Source: CBDCFV01 sp965261795
GTDB lineage: Bacteria; Chloroflexota; Dehalococcoidia; Lucifugimonadales; UBA3495
DNA: 64,000 bases
Reading direction: 5' to 3'
Assembly: GCA_965261795.1 (NCBI GenBank)
Contig: OZ253476.1
Coordinates: 3,224,001-3,288,000, forward strand
Position numbers and translations under genes: made by a program. Shown here one piece after another: positions 1 to 8,471 of this stretch (position 1 is its first letter; each line of letters opens with the position of its first letter). Under the pieces are notes generated by a model, which was not told where the DNA came from, did not search any database, and saw only the letters and a list, made by a program, of their open reading frames with translations.

Positions 1-1344
1 CCTCAAGTATGGGAGGAATGGAGGGAAGAGGCCCGCCGGATTAAGATTCACGCCCTTGACCACTTGGACTACTACTTGGACCTGCTGCACGAGAACGTCA
101 CCCGCGCCGGGGGCCAGGTGCATTTCGCGGCTGACAGCGCCGAGGCTAACGCCATCGTCGGCGAGATAGTGCGGACTCGAAATATCCGCGTTGCCACCAA
201 GAGCAAGTCCATGGTCTCTGAGGAGCTTGCCCTCAACCACGCCTTGGAGGCCCAGGGGGTGGAGGTGTTCGAGACCGACTTGGGCGAATATATTATCCAA
301 CTGGCGGAGGAGACGCCTTTTCACTTGGTCGCTCCGGCGCTCCACAAGACCAAGGAGCAGGTAGCCCAGTTGTTCACCGACAAGCTGGGCATTCCGTACT
401 CGGATGACATTGACGCCCTTGCCGCGGCGGCCCGTGTAGCCTTGAGGGACAAGTTCCTGCAGGCGGACCTGGGCATCAGCGGCGCCAACTTCTTGGTGGC
501 AGAAACGGGGACCTTGGTAATCATCACCAACGAGGGCAACGGTCGGCTGTGCACGTCGGCCCCAAGGGTCCATATCGGCATCACCGGCATGGAGAAAGTC
601 ATTCCGTCGATGCAGGACTTGGCCGTTTTTCTGCGGCTGCTGCCCCGGTCGGCTACCGGGCAGCGCATCACCAGCTACGTCAGCATGGTCAGCGGCCCCC
701 GCAGGGCCGAGGACGAGGATGGCCCCGAGGAGTTCCACTTGATACTGGTGGACAACGGGCGGTCTAAGATGCTGGCCGATCCCCACCTGCGGGAAGCGCT
801 GTATTGTATCCGATGCGGCGCGTGCCTGAACATCTGCCCCGTCTACCAGAAGGTGGGGGGTCATGCCTACGGATGGGTATACCCGGGGCCCATCGGGGCA
901 ATCGTCACCCCTAGCCTGGTCGGGCTGGGTCAAGCGCCGGACCTTCCCCAAGCATCCAGTCTGTGCGGGGCGTGCCGCGAGGTCTGCCCGGTAAAGATAA
1001 ACATTCCCCGGATGTTGCTGCACTTGCGCCACAAGAGCGCCGAGGGTCCCGACCCCGACGAAAAAACAGGAACCGCTGCAGCAGGAATGGCGGCAGCCGC
1101 TTATACAAAGATAATGGAGCGTCCATCGCGGCTGGCTGCCGCTCGCAAGATCGGCAGATTATGTCTGGCTGTCATGGACCGTATACCGTTCTTCCCTGTT
1201 TCCAAGGGAGAGCGCGGAATTCGCAAAGCCGGGTTGCCCTTGCTGTCACGTTGGACCAGGAGCAGAGACTTGCCGGAACCGCCGCCGCGGGCGTTCCGGG
1301 ACATTTGGCGTGAAGAGCTGTCCGGCAAAGACGGCGGCCACTAG
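1..1344 (+). CDS. lutB: LutB-type iron-sulfur protein, 5' end outside window
   Basis: Probable electron-transfer subunit of the LutABC lactate-oxidising complex. The frame is open from base 1, with family-like sequence before the first possible start, so the gene is truncated by the window edge. An N-terminal LUD domain is followed by two ferredoxin-type cysteine clusters, CIRCGACLNICP near codon 269 and CGACREVCP near codon 321, expected to hold two 4Fe-4S clusters. The C-terminal 100 residues are basic and lower in complexity. LutC follows after 1 base, which supports a lut operon whose lutA would lie to the left. Some LutB-like proteins serve other 2-hydroxyacids, so the exact substrate is inferred. 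Confidence 0.88.
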   Translation, partial: PQVWEEWREEARRIKIHALDHLDYYLDLLHENVTRAGGQVHFAADSAEANAIVGEIVRTRNIRVATKSKSMVSEELALNHALEAQGVEVFETDLGEYIIQLAEETPFHLVAPALHKTKEQVAQLFTDKLGIPYSDDIDALAAAARVALRDKFLQADLGISGANFLVAETGTLVIITNEGNGRLCTSAPRVHIGITGMEKVIPSMQDLAVFLRLLPRSATGQRITSYVSMVSGPRRAEDEDGPEEFHLILVDNGRSKMLADPHLREALYCIRCGACLNICPVYQKVGGHAYGWVYPGPIGAIVTPSLVGLGQAPDLPQASSLCGACREVCPVKINIPRMLLHLRHKSAEGPDPDEKTGTAAAGMAAAAYTKIMERPSRLAAARKIGRLCLAVMDRIPFFPVSKGERGIRKAGLPLLSRWTRSRDLPEPPPRAFRDIWREELSGKDGGH

Positions 1345-1345
1345 G

Positions 1346-2089
1346 ATGGAGCAGCCACTGGGAATGTCCAAGACCGATTTTTTGGACCAAGTGCGGCAGA
1401 GCCTCGGCCGTTCCGCCGGGCCGCCGCTCAAGCCCTATTACCGTCTGGAAGAGGACATCACCGAGCTCCGGGAGAGGGCGGAGACGGTCCAAGCCCGCTT
1501 GGTTGAGAACAGGCCGGCGCTGCTGGACCGTTTCGCTGAAGTTGCCGGGCTGAGAGGTTGGCGGGTCTTTCGCACGTCCAACCCGGAAGAGGCAATCGCC
1601 CACATCCAGGGGCTTGCCATGGACCGGGAAGTAGAGTCGATAGTCCGTTCCGACCAGGATGCACTCAAGCAGTTCCCGTTAGACGACCCCTTGCGCGCCG
1701 CCGGGGTATCAGTGACAACCGTGGCCTGGGACGATGCCCATTCCCGAGAGGAGCTGCGGGGAACCATAGCCGCGGCCGGGATGGGGATTACCGGGGCCGA
1801 CTACGCAATCGCGGAGACAGGTTCCGTCATTGTGATGCCTCGCAAGGGTCTGAGCCGGTTGGTGTCGTTGGTGCCCCCTATCCACGTTGCCTTGGTACGC
1901 CCGGACGACCTGATTGAGAGCCTGGACGACCTGATGCTGTTTCGCCGTTTGGAGTACCACCGGAACGACGGCGACATGGGGAGCTACTTGAACTTCATCA
2001 CCGGGCCCAGCCGGACGGCCGACATCGAACAAACAATAGTAGTTGGGGTACATGGGCCTAAGGAAGTCCACTTGATATTGCTGGGGTAA
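1346..2089 (+). CDS. lutC: LutC/YkgG-type LUD domain protein
   Basis: LUD-domain partner of LutB in lactate utilisation. The open frame runs upstream to a GTG at 1310 inside lutB. I prefer the ATG at 1346, just after the lutB stop; a second ATG at 1364 gives MSKTDFL, a typical LutC beginning. The C-terminal two thirds carry the LUD core, with TGADYAIAETGSVIV and SLVPPIHVALV, which resembles the LUD segment of the adjacent lutB. About 247 residues, normal for the family. It is translationally coupled to lutB. The biochemical role of LutC is less clear than that of LutA or LutB. Confidence 0.85.
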   Translation: MEQPLGMSKTDFLDQVRQSLGRSAGPPLKPYYRLEEDITELRERAETVQARLVENRPALLDRFAEVAGLRGWRVFRTSNPEEAIAHIQGLAMDREVESIVRSDQDALKQFPLDDPLRAAGVSVTTVAWDDAHSREELRGTIAAAGMGITGADYAIAETGSVIVMPRKGLSRLVSLVPPIHVALVRPDDLIESLDDLMLFRRLEYHRNDGDMGSYLNFITGPSRTADIEQTIVVGVHGPKEVHLILLG

Positions 2090-2149
2090 CGGATATGCTG
2101 CCATGCCTTGGGGTGCGCCAACCAGGACTGACAGAACCGGGAGAAGCAG

Positions 2150-2503
2150 ATGGGAGTTAGAATAGGATTTTCCTTGTACCGCAAGCAGATGCTGGAGCGG
2201 GAGTTGGAACGTATTGAAGAGCTACTGCCCAACCTCGGACTCAAAAAGGTGATCCTCACCGGAGACATGGTCACCGGCGACTACAGCCCCGACAGCCGGA
2301 TAGATTTGATAGTGGTGCAGGATACCGAGTATTCCTTTGGCCGGCGAGGAGACTTTTTTTCCTGGCACTTTAATAGTTTCGTCGCGGTGGAAACCATGGT
2401 GTATACACCGGAGGAGTTCGAAGCCTACCGCAACACGCTGCCTGCATTAAAGCAGGCTTGCGAAATAGGAAGGGTATTGTTCGATGACGATTCGTCAATC
2501 TGA
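2150..2503 (+). CDS. MNT-type minimal nucleotidyltransferase, probable antitoxin, degenerate active site
   Basis: 117-residue protein resembling the MNT nucleotidyltransferases that pair with HEPN toxins; in studied pairs MNT AMPylates and silences the HEPN RNase. The core motif reads TGDMVTGDYSPDSRIDLIVV. The usual form is G-S/T, then about nine residues, then SDIDL. Here the first aspartate of the D-x-D pair is an arginine (SRID) and the Ser/Thr after the first Gly is Asp. It overlaps the HEPN gene by 20 bases, as in a toxin-antitoxin operon. The family call is good; whether the protein is catalytically active is doubtful. Confidence 0.72.
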   Translation: MGVRIGFSLYRKQMLERELERIEELLPNLGLKKVILTGDMVTGDYSPDSRIDLIVVQDTEYSFGRRGDFFSWHFNSFVAVETMVYTPEEFEAYRNTLPALKQACEIGRVLFDDDSSI

Positions 2504-2888
2504 GGGCGCGCGATGGCTGCGCCAAGCAAAACAGGACCTGCTCGACGCCGACTTTCTGCGAGAAGGGAGCCGGTTCAACCTGGCCTGCTTTCAAGGACAG
2601 CAGGCCGCCGAAAAGGCAGTGAAGGCGTACCTGTACCACAGGGGGGCTGAGGACGTGTGGGGACATTCGTTGATTGACCTTTGCGAGGACGCGAAGCTGT
2701 TCGAGATGTTCTTCGACACGGTGAAGGATGACGCACGCCAATTGGACAAGTACTACGAAATAACGCGCTACCCCGGTTACCTGCCCAGCGGTATTTCATC
2801 CGAGGCGTTCGACATGATCGACGCCGACCGGGCCATAGAATTGGCGCAAACGGTGGTGGCCTTCGTCAGCGAACGGGTGCCGGCGTAG
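2484..2888 (+). CDS. HEPN domain protein, probable toxin of MNT/HEPN pair
   Basis: 134-residue all-helical HEPN protein. The N-terminal segment ARWLRQAKQDLLDADFL and the FQGQQAAEKAVKAYLYHRG helix are typical of HEPN proteins paired with minimal nucleotidyltransferases. A conserved Arg and His follow in YHRGAEDVWGH, close to the RNase R-x4-6-H motif but with seven residues between them, so RNase activity is uncertain. It begins inside the end of the MNT gene, so the two are co-translated. No mobile-element gene is adjacent; the module sits between lut genes and a Uma2 gene. Confidence 0.75.
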   Translation: MTIRQSEGARWLRQAKQDLLDADFLREGSRFNLACFQGQQAAEKAVKAYLYHRGAEDVWGHSLIDLCEDAKLFEMFFDTVKDDARQLDKYYEITRYPGYLPSGISSEAFDMIDADRAIELAQTVVAFVSERVPA

Positions 2889-2990
2889 GGAGCGCCGACA
2901 TAGCACGTCATCTTGTGGGGGAGCCGGGAACAAACACGGATCGTTCGCACACTGTGACCAGAAAGAGGCCTTGGTTATCCGGCGATATGT

Positions 2991-3019
2991 GTTTCAAAGA
3001 TATACCATTAAATTATAAT
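2991..3019 (+). promoter_or_regulatory. Possible sigma-70 promoter of the Uma2 gene
   Basis: A consensus TATAAT lies at 3014-3019 in a locally AT-rich patch. A weak -35 (GTTTCA at 2991-2996) is 17 bases upstream. The downstream gene starts at 3055, which leaves a leader of about 30 bases. The 165-base gap from 2889 to 3054 holds nothing else I recognise. Confidence 0.45.
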
Positions 3020-3054
3020 CCACCCATACCGCTTTCCGCTCGCAGAGGCCCGCC

Positions 3055-3786
3055 ATGACCCCCAAGCCCATTGCAGCCCTGAACATCATCAAGTTCCCGG
3101 ACCCGCCGCCGGCTGATATGACGACCTACGAATACTTGACGTTCCCCGCATACCCGGCGGCCTTGGCAGTCCATTTTGGAAGCCCGGACACCACCATTAT
3201 CACCAGCGAGGTGGCAGCCGGCTTGAGACCCACGGAAAGTTACGAGGGCGTCCTGTTCCCTGATCTGCTCATCGCCTTCGACGTGGACCCCGCCGCCCGG
3301 CTGGCCCGCAACGGATACCTCATCCCGGAGCAGGGTAAGCCGCCGGACTTCGTGCTGGAAGTGGCATCCGAAAGCACTGGACGGCGCGACGAAACCTACA
3401 AGAGGGACGCCTACGCCGCCATGGGTATCCCCGAATACTGGCGGTTCGACCCCAGCGGGGGCCATCACCACCGCAGCCCCTTATCGGGAGATGCACTGGT
3501 CGATGACCGGTATCAACCCATTGCCATCAGTCGGTATGAAGAAGGGAATCTTTGGGGGCGCAGCACGGTGTTAAACTTAGACTTGTGCTGGGAGCAGGGC
3601 CATTTACGTTTTTGGGACCCGGTGGGAAGACGTTATCTTCCCACCTACCAAGAAGAGCACAATGCTCACCTCGCGGAACGCGACGCTCGTCTCGCAGAAC
3701 GCGACGCCCGCCTCGCAGAACGCGATGCCCGCCTCGCTGCTGAAGCCCGTATCCGACAATTGGAAGAGGAACTCCGACGCCGGTGA
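3055..3786 (+). CDS. Uma2-family PD-(D/E)XK nuclease-like protein with coiled-coil tail
   Basis: 243 residues. The middle contains the Uma2 (DUF820) pattern: LFPDLLIAFD followed by PPDFVLEVASESTGRRDETYKRD and a GIPEYWRFDP segment, which supply the Asp, Glu and Lys of a restriction-endonuclease fold. The C-terminal 45 residues are three exact LAERDAR heptads plus a degenerate one, ending in a charged helix, so a coiled coil is expected. The heptads are encoded by a 21-base tandem repeat at 3670-3732. Uma2 proteins are abundant in Chloroflexota and Cyanobacteria with no settled function. It runs convergent with the glycerate kinase gene. Confidence 0.8.
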   Translation: MTPKPIAALNIIKFPDPPPADMTTYEYLTFPAYPAALAVHFGSPDTTIITSEVAAGLRPTESYEGVLFPDLLIAFDVDPAARLARNGYLIPEQGKPPDFVLEVASESTGRRDETYKRDAYAAMGIPEYWRFDPSGGHHHRSPLSGDALVDDRYQPIAISRYEEGNLWGRSTVLNLDLCWEQGHLRFWDPVGRRYLPTYQEEHNAHLAERDARLAERDARLAERDARLAAEARIRQLEEELRRR

Positions 3787-3813
3787 CCATTGGCTAGCGC
3801 CGCTTAAAGGGAA

Positions 3814-4962
3814 CTAACCACTAGTCATATCTCTTCCCACTTGGATCAACCTCAAGGCCCTTTCCGCTGCGCCTTCCAGCAGTTTTTCGCTTCGCCGCAG
3901 GCTTTGGCTGAAGCTCATGGGGCGGTCTGCGATGCAAACAATGCCCGTAATGCCATGCTGGTACAATTCTTCGTGGCCCTGTCCTAAAGTTCCCGCGAGG
4001 AGAATCGTAGGCACACCCTTGAGCCGGGCCTGCCTCGCCACTCCAACTGGGGCCTTGTCGTAGATGGTAGACCGGTCCGCGCCGCCCTCGCCTGTGATGA
4101 CCAGGTCGGCGCCCTCCAGATGAACGTCGAAGTCAAGCACATCGCAGACCATGTCGATTCCCGACCTTATCTCGGCGCCGGCGAAGGCCATCAAACCGGC
4201 CCCCAAACCGCCGGCTGCTCCGGTACCTGGGGAGTCCATAACGTCCAGCCCCAAGTCTCGCCCTACGATCATTCCGAAATTGCTCAGCGCGGCGTCCAAC
4301 TCCGCTACCACCTCAGGCGACGCGCCCTTTTGCGGCCCATAGACTGCTGAGGCTCCCGTAGGGCCGCACAACGGGTTGGTTACGTCGGTGGCGGCCACCA
4401 CGGACACTGCTTTCAACCTGGGGTCCAGTGACGAGACGTCTATGCGGTCCAGATGGGCCAGCGCAGCACCGCCGTCTGGCAGGGATTGACCCTGCGCGTC
4501 GAGAAACCGTGCTCCCAGGGCAGACGCCATTCCCGCGCCGCCGTCGTTGGTGGCGCTGCCGCCCAAGCCAACTATGATTCGCACAAACCCCATGTCCAGG
4601 GCCTGTTTAATGATTTCGCCCGTTCCGCGGGTTGTGGTTACCCTTGGGTCCCGGCTGCGAGGCGGGACCAAGGCAAGGCCGGACGGCCGGGCCATTTCGA
4701 TAACTGCTGTCAGGCCATCGCCCATTACGCCCCAACTGGCTTCCAGAGGCTGCCCCAAGGGACCAGTCACGATATTGCGGAATTGCTGCCCGCCGGTGCT
4801 GTCGACCAAAGCATTCAGGGTGCCGTCTCCCCCGTCCGCGATCGGCACCAGGACGGTCTCCGCAGACGGATCGGCAGCCAGTACGCCCCGCTGAATGGCG
4901 CGGGCCGCCTGCAACCCGGAAAGGTTCCCTTTGAATGTCTGGGGAGCGATTACAATCTTCAT
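3814..4962 (-). CDS. Glycerate kinase (GlxK/GarK family)
   Basis: Phosphorylates glycerate with ATP, feeding glyoxylate or serine carbon into glycolysis. The open frame extends upstream to 5109, but the family N-terminus MKIVIAPQTFKGNLSG begins at the ATG at 4962, giving 382 residues, the normal size. Recognisable blocks are VLVPIADGGDGTLNAL, a glycine-rich VGLGGSATNDGGAGM, and TGEGGADRSTIYDK near the C-terminus. It diverges from the M20 gene starting at 5071. It could be the 2-phosphoglycerate- or 3-phosphoglycerate-forming type, which sequence reading alone does not settle. Confidence 0.88.
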   Translation of the reverse strand: MKIVIAPQTFKGNLSGLQAARAIQRGVLAADPSAETVLVPIADGGDGTLNALVDSTGGQQFRNIVTGPLGQPLEASWGVMGDGLTAVIEMARPSGLALVPPRSRDPRVTTTRGTGEIIKQALDMGFVRIIVGLGGSATNDGGAGMASALGARFLDAQGQSLPDGGAALAHLDRIDVSSLDPRLKAVSVVAATDVTNPLCGPTGASAVYGPQKGASPEVVAELDAALSNFGMIVGRDLGLDVMDSPGTGAAGGLGAGLMAFAGAEIRSGIDMVCDVLDFDVHLEGADLVITGEGGADRSTIYDKAPVGVARQARLKGVPTILLAGTLGQGHEELYQHGITGIVCIADRPMSFSQSLRRSEKLLEGAAERALRLIQVGRDMTSG

Positions 4963-5070
4963 CGGCACAGGGCCACCATTATACAACAGTACTCTTCCAG
5001 CCGGGACGCTATATCCAATTCCACTACCCTCTGCTAAAATTCTGGGCAAGCTGAATTTGGGACAGGTTAC

Positions 5071-6402
5071 ATGTCGTCTAAAGAAGAACTGAAGCGTCGG
5101 GCCTTTCAAGAAATCGACGCCCGCGCCGATGAAATAGTTGGGATCGCCAAAACCATTCTGAACAACCCGGAGCCGGGTTTCCGCGAGACCAAGACCTCCA
5201 ATCTGGTGGCGACCAAGTTCGCCGATATGGGTATCCCTTTCAGAGCCGGGCTGGCTATGACGGGGGTCCGGTCGGAGTTGATTGGCGGGACCGCCGGGCC
5301 GACGCTTGCTATCTTGGGGGAGTTGGACTCTCTAATAGTCAACGAACACCCTCATGCAGACTCCGGCACCGGCGCAGCCCACGCGTGCGGCCATCACTGC
5401 CAGATTGCCATGATGTTCGGCGCGGCGATGGGTCTGATGCAGTCGGACGTACTCTCCGAGTTGAGCGGCCGGCTGGTTTTCATGGCAGTACCGGCGGAAG
5501 AGTACATTGAGATAGAGTACCGGGACGGGCTTCGTCAGGACGGCAAGATCGAATTTCTTGGCGGTAAGCCGGAGTTCATCCGTCTCGGGGAATTCGATGA
5601 TGTAGACCTGGCGATGATGCTGCACACCACCAGTACACCGGACGAGAAGCAGCTTTGCATCAGCGGCACTAACAACGGCACGGTTGCAAAGAAGATACAG
5701 TTCATAGGCCGCGGCGCACACGCGGGCGGCACGCCGCATCTGGGAATCAACGCCCTTAACGCGGCAACGCTTGCCTTGACCGCGATTCATTACAACCGGG
5801 AGACCTTCAAGGACCAGGACACTGTCCGCGTGCATCCCATCATCACCAAGGGCGGTGAAGCCATCAGCGCCGTTCCTGCCGAGGTACGCATGGAAACCTT
5901 TGTGCGCGGGCGAACGATTGAGGCCATCATGGACGCCAATCACAAGGTAGACCGAGCGTTGAAAGCCGGCGCGTTGGCTGTGGGAGCCAACGTCAACATC
6001 CAGACCATCCCAGGATACTTGCCTTTGGACCAGAACTCCAGCATGGCCGACATCTTCGAGGCCAATTCCGAAGCCTTGGTGGGGAAGGAAAACGTTGGCC
6101 ATGCGCCGCACCGCACCGGGTCCACCGACATGGGGGACGTGAGCCAGTTGATGCCGGTTATACACCCCTACGTTGGCGGTGCGACCGGCATTGGCCACGG
6201 CGCGGACTATGTGGTGCAGGACTATAACCTGTCGGTGATTACGGCGGCCAAGGCCTTGACTGCCACCGCCATCGACTTGATGGGCGACGGGGCCAACCAA
6301 GCCGGCAGCATCGTGGCAGGTCACCGTGCGAACATGACGAGGGACGAATACCTGAAGTTCATGCGCCAGCAAGCATCGGAGGAGACTTTCCGGAGCGAAT
6401 AG
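5071..6402 (+). CDS. M20-family metallohydrolase, copy 1 of a tandem pair
   Basis: Zinc-dependent amidohydrolase or peptidase of the AbgB/amidohydrolase branch of M20; 443 residues. Metal-binding features include the ACGHHCQ segment near residue 110 and the AVPAEEYIE segment near 140, the latter normally holding the catalytic Glu. The dimerisation-domain block RGAHAGGTPHLGINALNA follows. Substrate is unknown; relatives hydrolyse N-acyl amino acids or p-aminobenzoyl-glutamate. A TAAAAT at 5035-5040 could be its -10 element. The second copy starts 4 bases after the stop, so the two are co-transcribed. No transporter is adjacent. Confidence 0.83.
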   Translation: MSSKEELKRRAFQEIDARADEIVGIAKTILNNPEPGFRETKTSNLVATKFADMGIPFRAGLAMTGVRSELIGGTAGPTLAILGELDSLIVNEHPHADSGTGAAHACGHHCQIAMMFGAAMGLMQSDVLSELSGRLVFMAVPAEEYIEIEYRDGLRQDGKIEFLGGKPEFIRLGEFDDVDLAMMLHTTSTPDEKQLCISGTNNGTVAKKIQFIGRGAHAGGTPHLGINALNAATLALTAIHYNRETFKDQDTVRVHPIITKGGEAISAVPAEVRMETFVRGRTIEAIMDANHKVDRALKAGALAVGANVNIQTIPGYLPLDQNSSMADIFEANSEALVGKENVGHAPHRTGSTDMGDVSQLMPVIHPYVGGATGIGHGADYVVQDYNLSVITAAKALTATAIDLMGDGANQAGSIVAGHRANMTRDEYLKFMRQQASEETFRSE

Positions 6403-6406
6403 CCTT

Positions 6407-7753
6407 ATGTTGACTACTCAAGAACTGAAGAACCTGGCTTGCGCCACCATAGACCGCAGGGCCGACGAATTTGTCGGGGTTTCGCAGGACATCCTCGCCC
6501 ACCCGGAGCCGGGTTTTGCGGAGACTTACGCTTCTCAACTCGTGGCGCAAAAGTTTTCCGAATTGCAAATACCCCACGAAAAGGGAATGGCCGTGACTGG
6601 CGTCAAGGGTAGAGTCTCAGGTGGCGCAGGGTCAGGCCCCAAGGTGGCCGTTATCGGCGAGTTGGACTCGTTGATCGTCAACGGGCACCCGCACTCGGAC
6701 CCGGTCACCAGCGCCGCTCACGCCTGCGGGCATCACTGCCAGATTGGCATGATGCTGGGCGCGACCATGGGGCTGCTTACACCGGAAGTATTAGGCCAAC
6801 TCCACGGAGAAATCATACCCTTCGCCGTCCCCGCAGAAGAGTTCATCGAGGTGGAACGCCGCCTCCAGATGAGGGAGGACCGCAAGCTGGAGTTCCTGGG
6901 CGGCAAGCAGGAACTGATCAAGCTGGGGAAGTTCGATGACGTGGATATGGCCGTCATGTGCCATACCGCCAGCGACATGGGAGAGCGGAAGTTCGCCATT
7001 GGCGGCACGAGCAACGGCCATGTGGTCAAGTACGTGCAGTTTGCCGGTCGCGGCGCCCATGCCGGCAGCTCGCCCCACTTGGGTATCAATGCGCTGAACG
7101 CGGCGTCCTTCGCATTGCAGTCGATAAACGCCAACCGGGAAATCTACCGCGACGACGATACGGTCCGCATCCACGGCATCATGACCAAGGGCGGCGAAGC
7201 GGTAAGCGCCGTCCCCGCAGACGTGAGACTGGAGTGGAGGGTACGGTCCGGCTCTCCGGACGCGGTGGTGAAGAACGCAGCAATTGTAGACCGTTGCTTC
7301 AGGGCCGGGGCCATGTCGGTCGGGGCTTCGGTGAAGATTACGACCATTCCGGGCTACCTGCCCATGCGGAACGACAACACGTTGCAGGACCTCTTCAGAC
7401 AGAACGCCACGGCCCTGCTGGGGGAGTCGGCGGTAGCAGTGGTGCCGGCCAGGCGCAACCGGGGCGGCTCGACCGACATGGGCGACCTGAGTCATATAAT
7501 CCCGGCCTGCCATCCTTACGTTGGCGGAGCAGTAGGCGCGGGGCACAGCAAGGACTATTTGATCACCGACTACAAGACGGCAGTGATCAACCCTGCCAAG
7601 GTCATGGCCATGGTTGTAATCGACCTGCTTGCTGAGGGCGGGGCCAAGGCGAAAGAGGTAGTTGACACCTACCGCCCGCAGATGAAGAAACCGTCTTACC
7701 TGAAGTTCCAGCGAGAGCGAGCCGAGGTCATCGAGTTCGACGGCGCTGGGTGA
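6407..7753 (+). CDS. M20-family metallohydrolase, copy 2 of a tandem pair
   Basis: 448 residues, clearly paralogous to the preceding gene: it shares ELDSLIVN, AHACGHHCQIGMM, AVPAEEFIEVE, GRGAHAGSSPHLGINALNA and GGSTDMGDLSHIIP in the same order. The metal and catalytic segments are intact in both copies, so neither looks degenerate. Divergence is spread along the length, pointing to an old duplication, possibly heteromeric subunits or two substrates. A strong hairpin follows at 7791. Substrate not assignable from sequence. Confidence 0.83.
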   Translation: MLTTQELKNLACATIDRRADEFVGVSQDILAHPEPGFAETYASQLVAQKFSELQIPHEKGMAVTGVKGRVSGGAGSGPKVAVIGELDSLIVNGHPHSDPVTSAAHACGHHCQIGMMLGATMGLLTPEVLGQLHGEIIPFAVPAEEFIEVERRLQMREDRKLEFLGGKQELIKLGKFDDVDMAVMCHTASDMGERKFAIGGTSNGHVVKYVQFAGRGAHAGSSPHLGINALNAASFALQSINANREIYRDDDTVRIHGIMTKGGEAVSAVPADVRLEWRVRSGSPDAVVKNAAIVDRCFRAGAMSVGASVKITTIPGYLPMRNDNTLQDLFRQNATALLGESAVAVVPARRNRGGSTDMGDLSHIIPACHPYVGGAVGAGHSKDYLITDYKTAVINPAKVMAMVVIDLLAEGGAKAKEVVDTYRPQMKKPSYLKFQRERAEVIEFDGAG

Positions 7754-7790
7754 CAAGAAAACAGCTCTCACCCTGACTATCCCGGTAGAA

Positions 7791-7816
7791 TGTCCCCTCT
7801 CTTGAGAGAGGGGACA
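7791..7816. terminator. Bidirectional hairpin terminator between convergent genes
   Basis: Perfect 11-bp inverted repeat, TGTCCCCTCTC and GAGAGGGGACA around a TTGA loop. It lies between the plus-strand M20 operon ending at 7753 and the minus-strand kinase gene ending at 7830. Only short T runs flank it. Confidence 0.65.
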
Positions 7817-7829
7817 TCTTTGAAACCGG

Positions 7830-8471
7830 CTAGGTTGTCAGGAAGTGCATGACCGCGCCGGAGATGAGCGGGACCGTGAGGTTGTCGTCAGTGGGCAGGG
7901 GAGCCAACTCTACTAACGCCGCCACGGCAGCCCCGCACAACAGGCCCCAATGGTACTCAACCACGCCGCTGGCTACTAACACGCCCACGACGCCCAGCGA
8001 CACTACAAAGAACGCGGCCGTGCCTCCGGGCGACTTGCCCCATAACCTGGGACCCGGCATAGTTCGGCCTACCAAGGCCGCCGCCGGGTCGCCAAGGGAC
8101 AGGAACAGCAACGATACTACGGCCACGGTCGAGTCGAAGAGCCAAAAAGCCGCAAGAGCCGCGACGAGCAGGTAAGTGGCGCCGGTGATGCGGCGTTCTT
8201 CGGAGCCCTTGAGCAGGGGGGCCAGCCAGCGGAGAAAATGCCGATTCAACCACCCTACCCGGAACCGGGCCAAGTCGAGGGCCAAGGCGGCTGCGGACAG
8301 CACCGCAAGGGCCATGACCATGGAAGCGGACGCTGCGAAAATACCGGCCACCGGAATAGACGAACCGGCAATCAGATGAAAGAGCCTTCGCCAAACGGGG
8401 GGTTGTGTTCCAAGTTGCGAGTCCGGCGATACACTCAGAACGGTATAGTTACCGAGTCTCCGGCCGACCAC
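7830..8471 (-). CDS. Polyprenol/dolichol/phytol kinase-like membrane protein
   Basis: 213 residues with six or more hydrophobic segments. It matches the CTP-dependent lipid-alcohol kinase family (SEC59, DGK1, VTE5): RRLFHL near residue 30, FLSLGDPAAALVGR near 120 and a PTDDNLTVPL segment close to the C-terminus, which are the conserved cytosolic motifs. Start is GTG at 8471, overlapping the end of the upstream lipoprotein gene by 37 bases. Likely substrate is a polyprenol or other long-chain alcohol; which one is unknown. Confidence 0.72.
   Translation of the reverse strand: MVGRRLGNYTVLSVSPDSQLGTQPPVWRRLFHLIAGSSIPVAGIFAASASMVMALAVLSAAALALDLARFRVGWLNRHFLRWLAPLLKGSEERRITGATYLLVAALAAFWLFDSTVAVVSLLFLSLGDPAAALVGRTMPGPRLWGKSPGGTAAFFVVSLGVVGVLVASGVVEYHWGLLCGAAVAALVELAPLPTDDNLTVPLISGAVMHFLTT

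Noticed and set aside
5332..6372. Long minus-strand ORF over the first M20 gene
   Set aside because: Shadow of a well-supported plus-strand gene; no recognisable family and no RBS.
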